From Prostheceraeus crozeri (taxonomy: Eukaryota > Platyhelminthes > Polycladida > Euryleptidae): a stretch of DNA of 64,000 nucleotides. A program made the position numbers and the translations under genes. Positions 31,784 through 43,650 of the stretch are shown piece after piece. Each line of letters starts with the position of its first letter. Position 1 is the first letter of the stretch. The notes beneath the pieces were generated by a model. It searched no databases, had not been told where the DNA came from, and was given only the letters and a program-made list of their open reading frames with translations. Location: positions 1 through 64,000 of the forward strand of contig CAJQUW010006996.1 of assembly GCA_907163375.1 (NCBI GenBank). Direction: 5' to 3'.

Positions 31784-33230
31784 ATGGATCTCTCAAGAAT
31801 AAGAGGAGGTATGATAACAGGTATCGAAAGTGAAGACATAAGTTTCCTGAATGAACTTTTAGCATTAAATCCGGTTGATGTATTTGATCAAAGAACAGGA
31901 CTCACCTAAATTCAAACAGAGGAATTAGAAAATGACTATCAATTTGAAGACTTGCCCGACAATATAATAAAGGAAATTGAAACGGAAACAATTAGAGCTA
32001 GAAATAAAAACACTGCTGAACAAACGAAAATATACGTCAGCAAATTCAGAGACTTTTTACGAAAAGAAAACAAACCTACAGATTTTGAGACAATCCCAAA
32101 CAGGTATCTTTCTCAATATCTCACCCTTTGGTACTTTCGCATGAAAAAAGCAGATGGTGGATTATTCGCACCAAGTACCCTGATATGTGCTCGCGCGGCC
32201 ATTCAACGCCACTTGCAAACAACAAGAAACATAAACTCAATTGACGATACATGCTTTCAATTAGCCAGAACACACTGAACGTTATGATCAAAAAACATTT
32301 AGAAGAAACTTCAGATAAACAAAATGAGAAATATCCCGCGATAGATAATCAGGACTTAAAAATCTTGAGCATGTATTTTGACCGCAGTTCTCCACAAAGG
32401 TTACAGCAAGAAGTTTTCTACAACCTGGTGTTTCATTTCGGCATGAGAGGAAGAGAATGGATCCATTATAATTTAACAAAAGAATCCATTGCCATTTGAT
32501 GCTCGGAAATGAGTACGCTTATTTGAGAGTACCAAAGGCTGAGAAGAATGTAAAGGCCTCTACATCAAGACGTCACTACGAGTCCAATAAATGTATAACG
32601 ATGCATGCTAAGACAAATGATTTGAGCAAATGCCCTGTTCATCTCATGAAGAAGTATTTGTCAGTTCTTCCACAGAATTCTGACATTCTTTTCCCACGAT
32701 GGAGACCAGAAGTTTCAGTGCATGGTGAGTGGTACTATGACAAGTTGGTTCTAAGGAAGAATAAACTTGGAGATATGATGAAAATAATATCTCAGCAAGC
32801 GGGATTGAGTCAGGTGTACACAAATCATTCTATCAGGTCAACACTTGTAACTTCCCTGGTTGTAAAAGGATTTCAAACGAAAGATGTACAAGTTGTTACG
32901 GGGCACAAGAAAGCCGAAAGTGTCGACCGTTGCATCAAAAAAATCCCAGACTCAAAAAAGAAAGACCTGTCGGACGCAATTAATAATACACTGACGGAAA
33001 GTGATCGACCAGGCACGTCAAACGGCTCATATTTCTCGTCAACTGTTTCAAGTGATATCAAAGTTAATATTTCAAAATTAGTTAACGTACAAACTGAACA
33101 TCAACACAACATTCAACATGCAGATGAACCAGTTGGTAAGAAAGCCAAGTTGTTCACGTCATGGGGAGTATTAGAGATTGACTTCGTATATGTTTCATAC
33201 TATTGTTGTATATTCATATTCTTTTCGTAA
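31784..33230 (+). pseudogene. Crypton-type tyrosine recombinase relic
   Basis: The start is ATG at 31784 (MDLSRIRGGMITGIESEDIS), with an in-frame TAA at 31907. The frame continues RARNKNTAEQTKIYVSKFRD, a core-binding domain of the DUF3504 / Crypton type. After shifts near 32270 and 32497 comes FHFGMRGREW with the first Arg, then TNHSIRSTLVTSLVVKGF (H-x-x-R) and VTGHKKAESVDRCIKKI (G-H). The place of the catalytic Tyr (SxDxY in relatives) holds Cys. Cryptons integrate by tyrosine recombination and leave no inverted repeats, and none are seen. Confidence 0.8.
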
Positions 33231-33405
33231 CATCATGATGTTTTTGCTATAAATCTGAAAATAGTGGTAATACAGCCTATCTGTAGGCTCTTCCATAAAC
33301 ATAGATATACTAAACGAAATTATAATAAATCTGATCATGGAATCCTAGATATATCCAATCCATGATCTGATATGCACTTCATATTGAATGTAGATATACG
33401 AAGTC

Positions 33406-33543
33406 GGCGGGCATAAATGGGAAAGTAAAGCTCCATTGAAAATACATTGAAATTGGCGGGCATAAATGGGAAAGTAAAGCTCCATTGAAAATACATCGAA
33501 ATTGGTGGGCATAAATGGGATAACTTCCAATTTATGCCCGGCA
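33406..33543. repeat. 49-bp tandem repeat, about 2.6 copies, with an inverted end
   Basis: Units start at 33406, 33455 and 33504. Each opens GGCGGGCATAAATGGGA and continues AAGTAAAGCTCCATTGAAAA. The third is cut short and followed by CCAATTTATGCCCGGC (about 33528-33543), an inverted copy of the unit start. The motif AATTGGCGGGCATA is shared with repeat R2. Confidence 0.85.
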
Positions 33544-34036
33544 AACTTGGTAGAATGTTATGATGTGAAGGCATGAATGTAGCATTATGTATATAGCAGT
33601 GGTTCCCAACCTATGGGTAAATTACCCTAACTGGGTAATTTTGGGATTTGAGTTGGGTAACGGGATGCCGTCCGAGAATTTTTTTTATTTCTTCTATTTT
33701 CAATATTTTTTTTATTTTAAACAAACTTTTCTCGACGCTTGTGTCCGGCGCCCGCCACCGAGCGCCGCTCCTCCTACCACCAAATCGACCGCAACCCACT
33801 CGCTCCCTTCCACTCTTCACTCAGCTCACTTCCTCCTTCTCCAGCTTTACACCTTTTCCGCTGCAAAAACCGCAATAAAAATTCCAATTGCGGCGCTATT
33901 GCTCCCCAGGCGTGCGCGCGCGCGTCACGCAGCCAGCAGTCGAGTCGGCAGCCTGAACTGCATTGCGCTTTGCAAATGAACTGGCTAACTGTGCAGGCAA
34001 GAGAGCTTCCCTAAATGAAAATCAATGAGATACGAG

Positions 34037-34044
34037 TGACGTCA
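34037..34044. promoter_or_regulatory. CRE palindrome TGACGTCA upstream of the hAT gene
   Basis: A perfect CREB/ATF consensus site 99 bp before the hAT start codon, in the GC-rich leader. Confidence 0.5.
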
Positions 34045-34142
34045 TGCCCTTTGCAGCACTTCTTAGCGAAGGAAACTATGCCAAGGATTCATAATTTTGC
34101 TTTACTTCAGATTTATCTGTGCTGGAGTGCTGACGTGAACAT

Positions 34143-35894
34143 ATGCCAGAGCGAAAATACCAAGAAGTCTTCCTTGATCATGGTTTTGTGAATTTGCCGT
34201 CAAGGGGAGAAGATCATCCGCAGTGCGTTCTCTGCTTTAAGGTATTGACCAACGAGAGTCTGAAAGCCTCAAAACTGTCCAGCCATCTCTACAACTGTCA
34301 TTCGGAGCATCAGAGCCAATACAGGGTATTTTTTGAAAAGAAGGCAAAGCAGCTCAAAGGATTTCAGTTCGGAAATACCGGTGGTGCCACTGAAAGGCTT
34401 GCCGCCGCTATTGAAGCTTCTTATACGGTGGCCTACAAAGTTGCCAAGCAGCAGAAGAGTCACACAATTGCCGAAACTCTCATCATGCCATGTGCAAAGG
34501 TGATGGTATCTTTGGTTCTGAGTGAAAACCAGGCAAAGAAGCTGAGTGCCATATCGCTTTCGAATAATACGGTTCGACGAAGAATTGACGACATGGCTGA
34601 TGATGTACTATTGCAAGTCATGGACGAGATCAAGACTAGTCCATACCAGAAAATCTCTCTGCAGTTTGACGAGTCCACGGATGTAAGCAGCTGCGCTGTC
34701 TTGCTTGGATTTGTTCGGTATGTTCATCTCTCGGGTGTGAAAGAAGAATTTTTCCTTTGTGAGTCTCTGGCCACGACAACGAAGGGAGAGGATGTCTACC
34801 ATCTGGTGGACGGCTTTTTGGTCAAGAACGGGCTAGAGTGGGGATTGTTCAACAGGTTTCTGTTGACGGTGCACCTGCCATGATGTGTGGCAATCTCGGC
34901 TTCAAGGGGTTCGTGCATCGTGCAAATGCCAATATAACTGTTGACCACTGTACTATTCACCGCTTTGCGCTTGGATCCAAAGCGCTGCCTGCAGGACTGA
35001 GTTCAACATTCAGCCAGGTCGTGAAAGTTGTCAACTTCATCAAAGCAAAGGACTGCAACAGTCGTGTCTTTAAAGAACTGTGCAAGAGTATGGGAGAGAA
35101 ATATGAAGTGCTGCTTTACCACACCGAAGTGAGATGACTTTCTCGTGGAAAGGTTTTGAATCGTGTCATTGAGCATCGTGTCCGTGAAAGTATTTCTGGA
35201 GCAGAAAGGATCGAACTTGGCGCAATACTTCTCTGATCCAGGATGGATGTTGGGATTGTGTTATTTGGGCGACATCTTCAACGAACTGAATTCTGGAAAT
35301 CTGGCACTTGATGCCCGAACAACCGTTTCTGCATTCGTGAAAAAGCTGAAGCTGTGGAGCAGAAGAGTTGCGAAGGGCATGGTAGTCCAGTTCCCACTGC
35401 TGGACGCCTTTCTGGATGAGGATTCCGAGATTGACCAGGAGCTTTTGAATGCTGCGAAAGTGGAAATTGGAGCCCACTTGGATGCCTTGTCGGAAAAGCT
35501 GGAACAGTACTTCCCAGATCTGGACGATTCAGGATTCCAGTGGCTTCAGAATCCTTGGCAATGTGAGGAGGACGAAATATCCGATGATGACATCCCCGCA
35601 AAAGAGGAATGGATCGAATTGGCGCTGAAAGACGCATTCAAGGAGAAGGCTCTTGACGAGTCCTGGACAGAAAGACTTCAGGATACACCTACTTTGGCAA
35701 AACGTACCCTTGGGATCCTCGTTTCATTTTCAACGACGTACCGCTGTGAGCAAGGGCTCTCCGTTGTGATGGGAATAAAAACAAAGAAGAGAAACCGACT
35801 GGAAGCTGCAAGTGATGTTCGCCTTGCGCTTTCGGACACTACGCCAAGGATTCAGGCATTAGCGAAAAAATTGCAAAGCCAGCCTTCCCATTGA
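34143..35894 (+). pseudogene. hAT transposase (ZBED5/FAM200-like)
   Basis: It begins MPERKYQEVFLDHGFVNLPS. A BED-type finger follows: PQCVLCFKVL, then LSSHLYNCHSEH. The RNase-H-like core has ISLQFDESTDVSSCAVLLGF (first Asp), VSVDGAPAMMCGNLGFKGFV (second Asp) and DHCTIHRFAL (CxxH). The hATC dimerisation end reads YRCEQGLSVVMGIKTKKRNR, then SDVRLALSDTTPRI. Two frame shifts occur, near 34835 and 35135-35165. The reading resumes cleanly each time, so the gene died recently. It resembles domesticated ZBED5-type proteins but sits inside an element with terminal repeats. Confidence 0.88.
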
Positions 35895-36089
35895 TTGCGA
35901 TGAAACATTGTTCGCTCATTGAATAAAAATGAAATATTCAATTTAGTTGCGTTTTTGACAAGTTGACTAATTCCGAATGGCACAGAGGCTGTTTTTAGTA
36001 GGCTAGATGACAAATACAGTCGGACATGCATGTGCCATTTCCGGACAGATGGGTAATGGCGAGAAAAAGGTTGGGAACCACTGATGTAT

Positions 36090-36690
36090 AGGATATCAAA
36101 CGATATTCGAAAGCATTATCAACATAACAAACGACGGCCGCAGGCCGGAGTTTGTTATAGCGACCAAGTTCTGGCAAACCGTCGCAAAGAGTAAATTACG
36201 GTACCTGTCTGACAAACCGTCGTAAAGGTCAAATTAGCTGTTTGACAAACCGTCGTAAAGGGTAAATCACAGTTCTTGCAAACCGTCGTGAGGGGTAAAT
36301 CGCCTGTTTGACAAACCGTCGTAAGTCAATTTTTTTATTTTGAATTTTATAGCTAATATGATGTAAAATACATTGAAAAATATTCACAATGAATATTAGA
36401 TATCATAATCTTATGGTTAGTTAAAACAGTTAGTCACAATAGTTGAACAGGTTATTCAAAAAATAAACATCAAAAAATCTTAAAAGTATCCTCCTGATAA
36501 ATATCAAATTTGACTTACGACGGTTTGTCAGACAGCTAATTTGACCTTTGCGACGGTTTGTCAGACAGCTAATTTGGCCTTTACGACGGTTTGTCATAAA
36601 GCTAATTTGACCTTTACGACGGTTTGTCAGAACTTGGGCGATAGGATAATGCTTGAAAATATCGTATGATATCTATCAAATTTTACATAA
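36090..36690. repeat. Outer palindrome around the foldback element
   Basis: GATATCAAACGATATTCGAA with AGCATTATC at about 36093-36122 returns inverted, with changes, at about 36648-36685. The foldback therefore sits at the centre of, or has extended, a larger palindromic element whose own ends are unclear. An AT-only run follows to about 36733. Confidence 0.55.
36161..36640. mobile_element. Foldback element with 33-bp tandem-repeat arms
   Basis: ATAG at 36157-36160 and 36641-36644 flanks a 480-bp unit with ends CGACCAAGTTCTG / CAGAACTTGGGCG. The left arm has five copies of CAAACCGTCG (repeat cores starting at 36176, 36214, 36247, 36280 and 36313). The right arm has four inverted copies starting at 36518, 36551, 36584 and 36617. 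Spacing is exactly 33 bp except for the first step. About 180 bp of AT-rich spacer lies between. There is no coding capacity. Confidence 0.88.
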
Positions 36691-36733
36691 TATTATAATA
36701 TAATATATATTATTATATAATAATAATATAATA

Positions 36734-37250
36734 GCATAGTTTTACCAGTCATTCAGAGTGTAATATCTGGTGGTTTCCGTTTGTTATGTACATAATACAC
36801 GGAATATATCGGGCAATAACCATAGATTTCTAGATGCTATGAAAATCCATGCAGAAGTCCATGGAAATATCCAAATCCATTCATTTCCATTCAAGTCATT
36901 TACCGCATAAAGACGGCGTGAATTTCCATCAATTCTGTTTTTAGCCTACCACTAAGTGTACATAAATGGTGTCAAATTGTTGTTTTCTAACTTACAACTC
37001 AGATCCCAATGACGAGCATGGCAGCAAGAAAATTTTGAATCTTGACATTCTTGAAATATAGCATGACATGTCATATTGAAGATAGCATAACTCAAGCTTG
37101 ATAAAATGCATAGGGTTCAATGGTCCGTCTAACTCTGATGGCATTCAAAGCTTGTCAGCTAAAAATTGTGTACTTTATGACTTCCTCTAAGAATGAGTGA
37201 ACTTACAGCAGCATCAAGAATCAAAGATGTCCTTCGGGGTTGCTCAATGA
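36734..37250. other. Spacer, nothing recognised
   Basis: AT-rich sequence between the foldback region and piggyBac 3, with no supported feature. Confidence 0.4.
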
Positions 37251-37254
37251 TTAA

Positions 37255-40200
37255 CCCTAAACTGCATGAGATAAGAAATAACAAAAATATTGATAAAATT
37301 CAAACGTCATTGAATCATTGCACACTTACTAATGCACAAACAAAATTTGTTTTTTCGAAAATATGTGTGCATACCATAGATATCAGTTTGTTGCATTATC
37401 GCAACACTATGCAAAACCGCACTCTGTTGCATTTTCGCAACAAAGTTAAATATACATTTTTTGGATGAAGTAATGTTATATTTTTAATGTTTGATGAAAG
37501 GGTTTTCTTATAAATTCAATATGAAAGGTAGATTGTCTTAATTCGGATTTGAATTTTCAAATTTACGGTATTTGCGTTTTTGCAACTAACCCAGTTTTAC
37601 AGCTGTGAAGATGTTGCGATGAAAATTTGTGGTCTGATATATTTACAATTATATGTAAATATATGCATGTATAGAATATATAATGAAATATTTGTGATTC
37701 TCTTAAATTTCAAATCTGAACTTGAAATACAACCTAGCCTATCTGCAAGTATATTTGAACGATAAATAGAGATTATGTATGATTATTTATCATAATCGTG
37801 GTGTACACTTTCATTGGTTTACATGCCAACTCTTTTTCCCCAATATGAAATTTTGCAAAACACAAAGCCAGAAGTTACAAAACATTTTGCTTAGCAAAAA
37901 TTACAAGAACTCATAATTTCAAGCATGATTACAAAATTGAATAACATATCTCATAGCGGATTATTTCGTGTGGAATTCAACGAAACAGTTTCTGTTTTTT
38001 CCGATGCGCAAATTCACTGCACATTTCCGGCACATGGTGTTCACGATTCCTGAACATCCGGGCATCTTACAACGACCCCTGTTATCCTGCACAAAAGGCA
38101 AATGATCTCGACCATGAAGATGTAATTCAACACCTGGCATTTTGCATGTGGGGCCTTTGTGACGTTTTTGTTGTATTAGATTTTGGAGGGATGAACGTCG
38201 CTTTTGTGGTATCAGAGGATATCGACTTGATTTGGATTTCTGTACGAGTTCTTGAGCGATGGCCGCCTTAAAATCCCATAAGGTCAGCCACTGCTTTTTC
38301 GGCATTGAGATGCCTTGGCAATCTCTTCTATATAGTAGCCATCTATTCACTACAAAGAGGTCTAAAAACTGAAAAAAATCTTTAGATAATGTCGTTTTCC
38401 GCAATTTACTTTTATCCGAAATCTGGCTCTAGTACCTCGCACAAGCGTGCAACGACCTGACTGGATTTCAATAAATTCTGCATATGTGGTAACGACCGAA
38501 TTTCCTCCCGCTTCCCAGCGTAAAACTCTAGATTTGAAACAATACCTCCTTCATCACACATCATGAACATTTTATAGCCCCATTTTTTGGGTTTTTGCGG
38601 ATTGTACTGACGAAGGCTACTTTTTTTAGTTTTTGATGGAATTATTTGTTCATCAACAGAAAAACACTCTCCTCTGGGTATTTTGATGGCTACCTCGCGG
38701 AAATGGTTAACAAGATATTCAAACTTGAATATTTTTGAATTGTGTTCCTGAGTGCTGTCAGCAAAGCTTATGTATCGTTTTAGTTCTTCATAGCGATTTA
38801 CAGTTATATTATCAGCTACCTGACTCAGCCTGGAATTATTTTTCCAGCAGCGTCTAACGTTCGTAACCCCAACAAAGACTTGTAGTAGGTCACAGCTATA
38901 AACAATATCACATCATTCTCACCAATAAAAAAATTTGAATTTGGATTGATTTGCCGAGCCTTGAGATTTGTAAATCCTATAACAGTCTCCAGAAACTCAT
39001 CTATTAGGTAGTCTGTAATATACTGCAAAGGTGATCGAATTTGATTTGCAGTCTCTCTCACCATTTTCCATTCGGTATCACTAAATAGTGGTGTTCTCGT
39101 GGACCATCTGCGTTGACCATCTATATTCTGTTCTACCTCAATATCACTACTTCCGTCCTGCTCGTCCATACTTTCATCGATTTCATCATTGTCGTTATCA
39201 TCACTATCCGAGTAATCACTATTTGAAGATACGTCACTCACGTCGCCGTAGAATCTTATGTTTTGTTGGCGTTGAGACTTACGAGGTGAAAATAAGTACG
39301 TTGTGGTTGGAGTATCACCTGAGTTTGGTGCAGAAGAAGTATCACCTGTGTTTTCAGAATCACTGATGAGTGCGACATTGATTTGAGTCGATGACGATGG
39401 TTGTTGATCAGCATTGGAAACAACATCGTATTCTTCTAAGCTGTTGTCACAATTATTAGGCCTACTTTCAGTCGTAGCTTGAATAACAAAATCAGTTTCT
39501 GCTTCCGAAATTTCAGGTAAATCTCCTGTCGTTGACATTGTTGCGATCTCCTGAATAGAAACCGACTCGGCGGCTTTTCTTTTGACATGATGACGAGGAT
39601 AAGTTTTGTTCCATTCTGCTCCGAATCCTTGGAATGTAACGTGATAAGATCGTAGATTCACTTTCAGTATATTTGCTGGCCACCAAGCACCACCCCAATA
39701 CACTACACACGAATCACCGATCTCCAGCGGCATTGCTAAGTTCTCTGGCAGGAAGAAGTCAATGCACATAATAATATAGTTCTTATTTGTTCGCGTATTT
39801 TGCCGACGCATGTCACGTGATTAAAAAATGGTAGACGAGGAGTTTACGCATAGATAGCTGCTTATGACGATGTTGGAAATATCTCGTCCAATGCACTAGA
39901 CCTAGACAAGCGATAAATGAGTCATTAGACTGTAACTTACCTTCAATGTGAAAGCTTTAATGAGGCACAAAAATTCAAATTACGGTTTGTTGCGAAAATG
40001 CAACATAGTGCGATTTTGCATACTGTTGCGAAAGTGCAACAAACCTAAATTTGATCATAATCAAGTACAACTAAAGTTTCATTATTCAGCTCCGTGTGGA
40101 TTTTGTTTGTAGATATTTTGATAAGATAACCTGTAATTTTCAGCTTCCGACATGCTTGCTGTAGGTATCTGCATGAAAATATATGAAATGAATAAAAACT

Positions 40201-40404
40201 CGAAAAAATATTTAATTGAAATTTCACATTTACAAGCATTGTGGGAAATCAAAGCAAACGACGGACCTGTAAAGAGGCCCAAATCATTTGAATCATCACA
40301 ATTCAGAAGATCGCAGGTCATAGAAATGTAAATTCGGAGGATATATGTGTAAATTTAGTACCTGAATGCTATATTGCGAAAATGCAACACTATGAACTTT
40401 AGTG
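37255..40404 (-). mobile_element. piggyBac element 3, internally deleted
   Basis: TTAA lies at 37251-37254 and 40405-40408. The imperfect 13-bp terminal repeat reads CCCTAAACTGCAT against CACTAAAGTTCAT (10 of 13). A quasi-palindrome TTGCGAAAATGCAA or its complement occurs at about 37392, 37427, 39990, 40025 and 40373. The gene on the minus strand lacks part of its core. Confidence 0.82.
37961..39811 (-). pseudogene. piggyBac 3 transposase with a Tudor/chromo-like N-terminus
   Basis: Residues about 27-75 read MPLEIGDSCVVYWGGAWWPA, then VTFQGFGAEWNKTYPRHHVK. This looks like a Tudor-knot or chromo-barrel fold and is unusual in piggyBac. An acidic stretch follows, then the transposase N-domain (RSPLQYITDYLIDEFLETVI) and GECFSVDEQIIPSKTKKSSL with Asp 1. 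After ARLCEVLEPDF the Asp 2 and Asp 3 part is missing. Sequence resumes in another frame at FQFLDLFVVNRWLLYRRDCQ. A C-terminal finger RCKMPGCSGIVNTMCRKC ends the protein with NCFVEFHTK. Confidence 0.75.
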
Positions 40405-40749
40405 TTAAAGAAAATTCTGCGTCATTTAATCAATACACAAGACCGAAGTCGTGAAATCTTGTTGTTGCAGGTTATAGAGCATAACATACCACCAAGCAAT
40501 GTAATAACATCAATGGACAGTGGCAGATTACAGCATGCGCTCAATTAAGATGGAATTCGTCGATGGACCCTATTATAGGAATCAAACAGGCCTCCAATCC
40601 AAGCTTCTATTTCGCAAAATTATGAAGCAATCCTTTTATGTGCTTATAGCGACACACTAACAGACCTTTTCCGTTGAACCCTCAGCTCTTCAAACTATGT
40701 ATATGTGATGCTTAGTCATCTAGGAATTCATGACAATTTCCGTGTGATA

Positions 40750-41012
40750 TTCTTTGATTGACTTTTATTGAAATCTATGAAAGTTTGCTCTCTCAATAGA
40801 TTTTAATTCATGAAAAGTTTGATAGTCTATGAATGTTTGCAAATGTGAATAGATTTGAAATTCTGATTTCTATCTAAAAATTATTTGAAATATCCATTCA
40901 ACAATTCATTCATTAATGGATTATCTAGCTGGAGTGACGGACGACGGTTCATGGCGGTCTGGTACGATGAGAATTCTATGTGAAATTGGCGGGAATATAA
41001 TGGTGAATTATA
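40750..41012 (+). repeat. Repeat R2, copy 2
   Basis: Nearly identical to 24787-25047, with a few substitutions and one short deletion near TTCATGGC. It continues into CCGGGCAATAAT, an inverted relative of its GGCGGGCATA end. Confidence 0.8.
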
Positions 41013-41217
41013 TACCCACCAATGCCGGGCAATAATGAATTTCAAACTCATTTCAATCATTTAGTGATGACCTCCAAAGCCATCGAGAGTGAAATACAAT
41101 TTAATATAGGAAATATGAAGGAATTGTTTCTTCATTCTTACGAGTAATACATGTACTGTATGTCGACAAAAGCAAACGCTTATCTGCATGCAATTCGACA
41201 AGCAAGTTACCATAAAC

Positions 41218-41418
41218 CAGAGATGCAGAATTGGCTTTTCCTAGACCCACCTACGCACCCGTCTCAAACATAGAGAAGAAGATTGGCCTCCGAGCAAAAA
41301 GGTCATCCCCGCCTCCACAGCCTTCAGTAGGACCGTTGAACTAGCTTTTCCAACAGTCGGATTCACTTCCGAGAAAAAGGCCGCTTCCGACCACCTCCGC
41401 ATCTAGAGCCCTGCGTAA
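41218..41418. mobile_element. Possible hAT-type MITE
   Basis: About 200 bp, more GC-rich than its flanks. It begins CAGAGATGCAGAAT and ends GCATCTAGAGCCCTG, so the complement of the end, CAGGGCTCTAGATGC, resembles the start with an indel. No good 8-bp duplication was seen. Confidence 0.35.
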
Positions 41419-42520
41419 TACACACTCACATAGTGAACGAACGAACTGAGCGGCTTAACGTAATTCAAGATGAACTACGAACTGAGCGAACGCAAAACTT
41501 GTCTCGTTTGAATGCATTTCCATCTACACTGAAACGGTGGTTGAATATCAAATTGAATCTCAAATTTGATGATATATACTGAGAGCTAGCTCTGATATTC
41601 TTGATGGAAAGAATGGCTTGATAAGGAGAGCTAAAGATGACTCCAATATAAAGAATTGTTCATTGTAATTATCTCGCTGAACAGACAACCAATGCTGTAT
41701 TTCTAATAATTAAAACAATAATTCAATTTAATTTGATATAATTATACTTGAAATTGCTGCAAGAAGGTGTAGCAATTAAGTTTGATATTTTTATTGAATT
41801 ATTTTTTTGATTATAGAAATTATTATTACTACGAATGTCACAGTTCAGAAAATTGATTTTCATAATCAGCTTTGTTGACCTCTGCTCCAATTGCGTTAAG
41901 AACCATCGTGTGACCAGATTTTTCAATTCACATGAAATTGTTGCTGTCTCATTTTTTCTTTTTTCAACTTGTCATTTAATTCTCATCGAATATCAGTAAT
42001 GATCGTGAGATATTGTGAACTGGCTAATGACACGCCCCTTAATGGAAACAAGTTTCAAATTCTCAAGGAAGAATATCATAAAAAGAGCAGCAGAAAATTA
42101 ATTTTCAATTACTTCCGCCGTATTCAGAGATCGTTATAAACAATTACTTGTGTCTGGTAAGAGTTTTTCTCTGTATTGACAGCCTTATGTTCTCTTTAAT
42201 ATTAGGTATATTCTTCATCATCAAATTTACTCTTTAAACTTACTAAATTTACAGAGATGGAAGCACCAAAACTGCTTTACATTTGCGCTACAGCGACATT
42301 TTACGGGCGCTGTTTCCTGTGACTGGCAAAACTGTACCGCCTTGATAAAATGACATAATATGATGCTTAATAGTGATAAATTGAAATATTGAATTAATGC
42401 AAATACTTATAAGTCATTGGGATATACAAACGTTTATGAGCAGGATGCTTACGAAGTCATGATTCGAGCATGTAAAACTAATTTTGAGAATATTTCTTCA
42501 TTTTCGGTAGAATTTCACGT
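41419..42520. other. AT-rich spacer, nothing recognised
   Basis: No supported coding or repeat feature. Confidence 0.4.
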
Positions 42521-42527
42521 AGGGTAA

Positions 42528-43650
42528 AATCGGGCAATATCAACAGTTAAGGAGCTTTTCCAAAATGATGCATTAGAACTTCAGAAAGTCATCCATGCGT
42601 GCAGCAAATTGCACCAATAAGTAGTTAACTCTCAAAGGTACAACAGAAGCTTGGTGGAGCGCTTCTGATCGCCCCATCCTGACAGATATCGAAGCGTGAA
42701 GTGAGTGGCCGAATTCCGCAGTATATTGCCCAGATTGAGGCAACTCAGTCAGCTCATTCACGCGCCATCTGACAGCTAAGTGATTTGTTATTCCTTAGTA
42801 TAGGGGGTGGAGTTTCTCTGATTAGTAATGACATCATCAAATTGTTTAGCTCTTTTAAGTTATATTGTCATATGGAGTCGATGAATACATGTCGGGTAGT
42901 ATCGACTCCACTGTCGACAGGTACCGAACAGCCTTTTTCAACAAGATGCTGACTTAAATAGCCAGTATTGTATCATTATTGTTTACTATCTATTAGAATA
43001 CTGCCCTCACAAGAGTTGAATACACTCCATTATGAAGTATTGGGTCGAATTTTACCATGCGTGGAAAATGTCGGGTAATATCGACAGTAAAAAACAGTTT
43101 TAGGGCTCTCACGGTTGTTTCTCTCAGTATTTATATGAATTATGACATTCAAAATAATCTCTTCTTACTCGAATTTATTAATTCATCTCTTTGACATGCG
43201 ATTCTAGGTGAAAAGTAAGATGTGTGGCCTCAAATGATATTCGTATAATATCGGCACAATGCACGGGGACATCGATAGTCCCATAAATAGATGTCAGAAA
43301 ATGCCAAATATGACCAACTAGAAATGTTGCATGTTGTGTGAAACGAAACTTTCACTTCTGTTGTCTCTTTCATAGTCTGAAAAGGTGAAGTTTTGATCCT
43401 TTCCGTTGCGTTACATGCATGAAAAATGTGTAGAATTCACAGAATGTGTAGACGATGATGGATTTGTCTGTCTATACTGTTTTCAGCTGTGAAAATTCGC
43501 CTTTTCAAACAACCAAATAGGCAGCAGATATGTAAACTTTGGTATCATATAACATCACTAGTTTACTATACCTGGTAAATCTTGACGTTATACCTGGTTC
43601 TTTTTGGGACTGTCGCTATTGCCCGACAGAGTGTCGCTATTATGCGAACA
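42528..43650. mobile_element. Putative non-autonomous element with TCGGGTAATATCGACAG repeats
   Basis: Variants of GTCGGGTAATATCGACAG occur at about 42530, 42891, 43070 and 43251 (degenerate). They occur inverted at 43611-43637 (TGTCGCTATTGCCCGACAG, then TGTCGCTATT). The repeats bracket about 1.1 kb without coding capacity. Exact ends are not defined. A non-autonomous DNA transposon with subterminal repeats is likely. Confidence 0.45.

Larger units (their letters stand above)
33597..36083 (+). mobile_element. hAT element, GC-rich
   Basis: The terminal inverted repeat CAGTGGTTCCCAACCT (33597-33612) pairs with AGGTTGGGAACCACTG (36068-36083). Flanking 8-mers GTATATAG and ATGTATAG match at 6 of 8 positions, as for an aged hAT target duplication. 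Base composition is clearly richer in G and C than the flanks, mainly at 33720-34010. One BED-finger transposase gene lies on the plus strand. Confidence 0.92.

Noticed and set aside
34143-35894. Domesticated host ZBED-type gene
   Set aside because: It sits within 16-bp hAT terminal repeats and a near target duplication and carries frame shifts, so it is an ordinary transposon gene.
36161-36640. CRISPR-like array (regular 33-bp repeats)
   Set aside because: The whole unit repeats with no unique spacers, the second half is inverted, and the context is eukaryotic with a target duplication. It is a foldback element.
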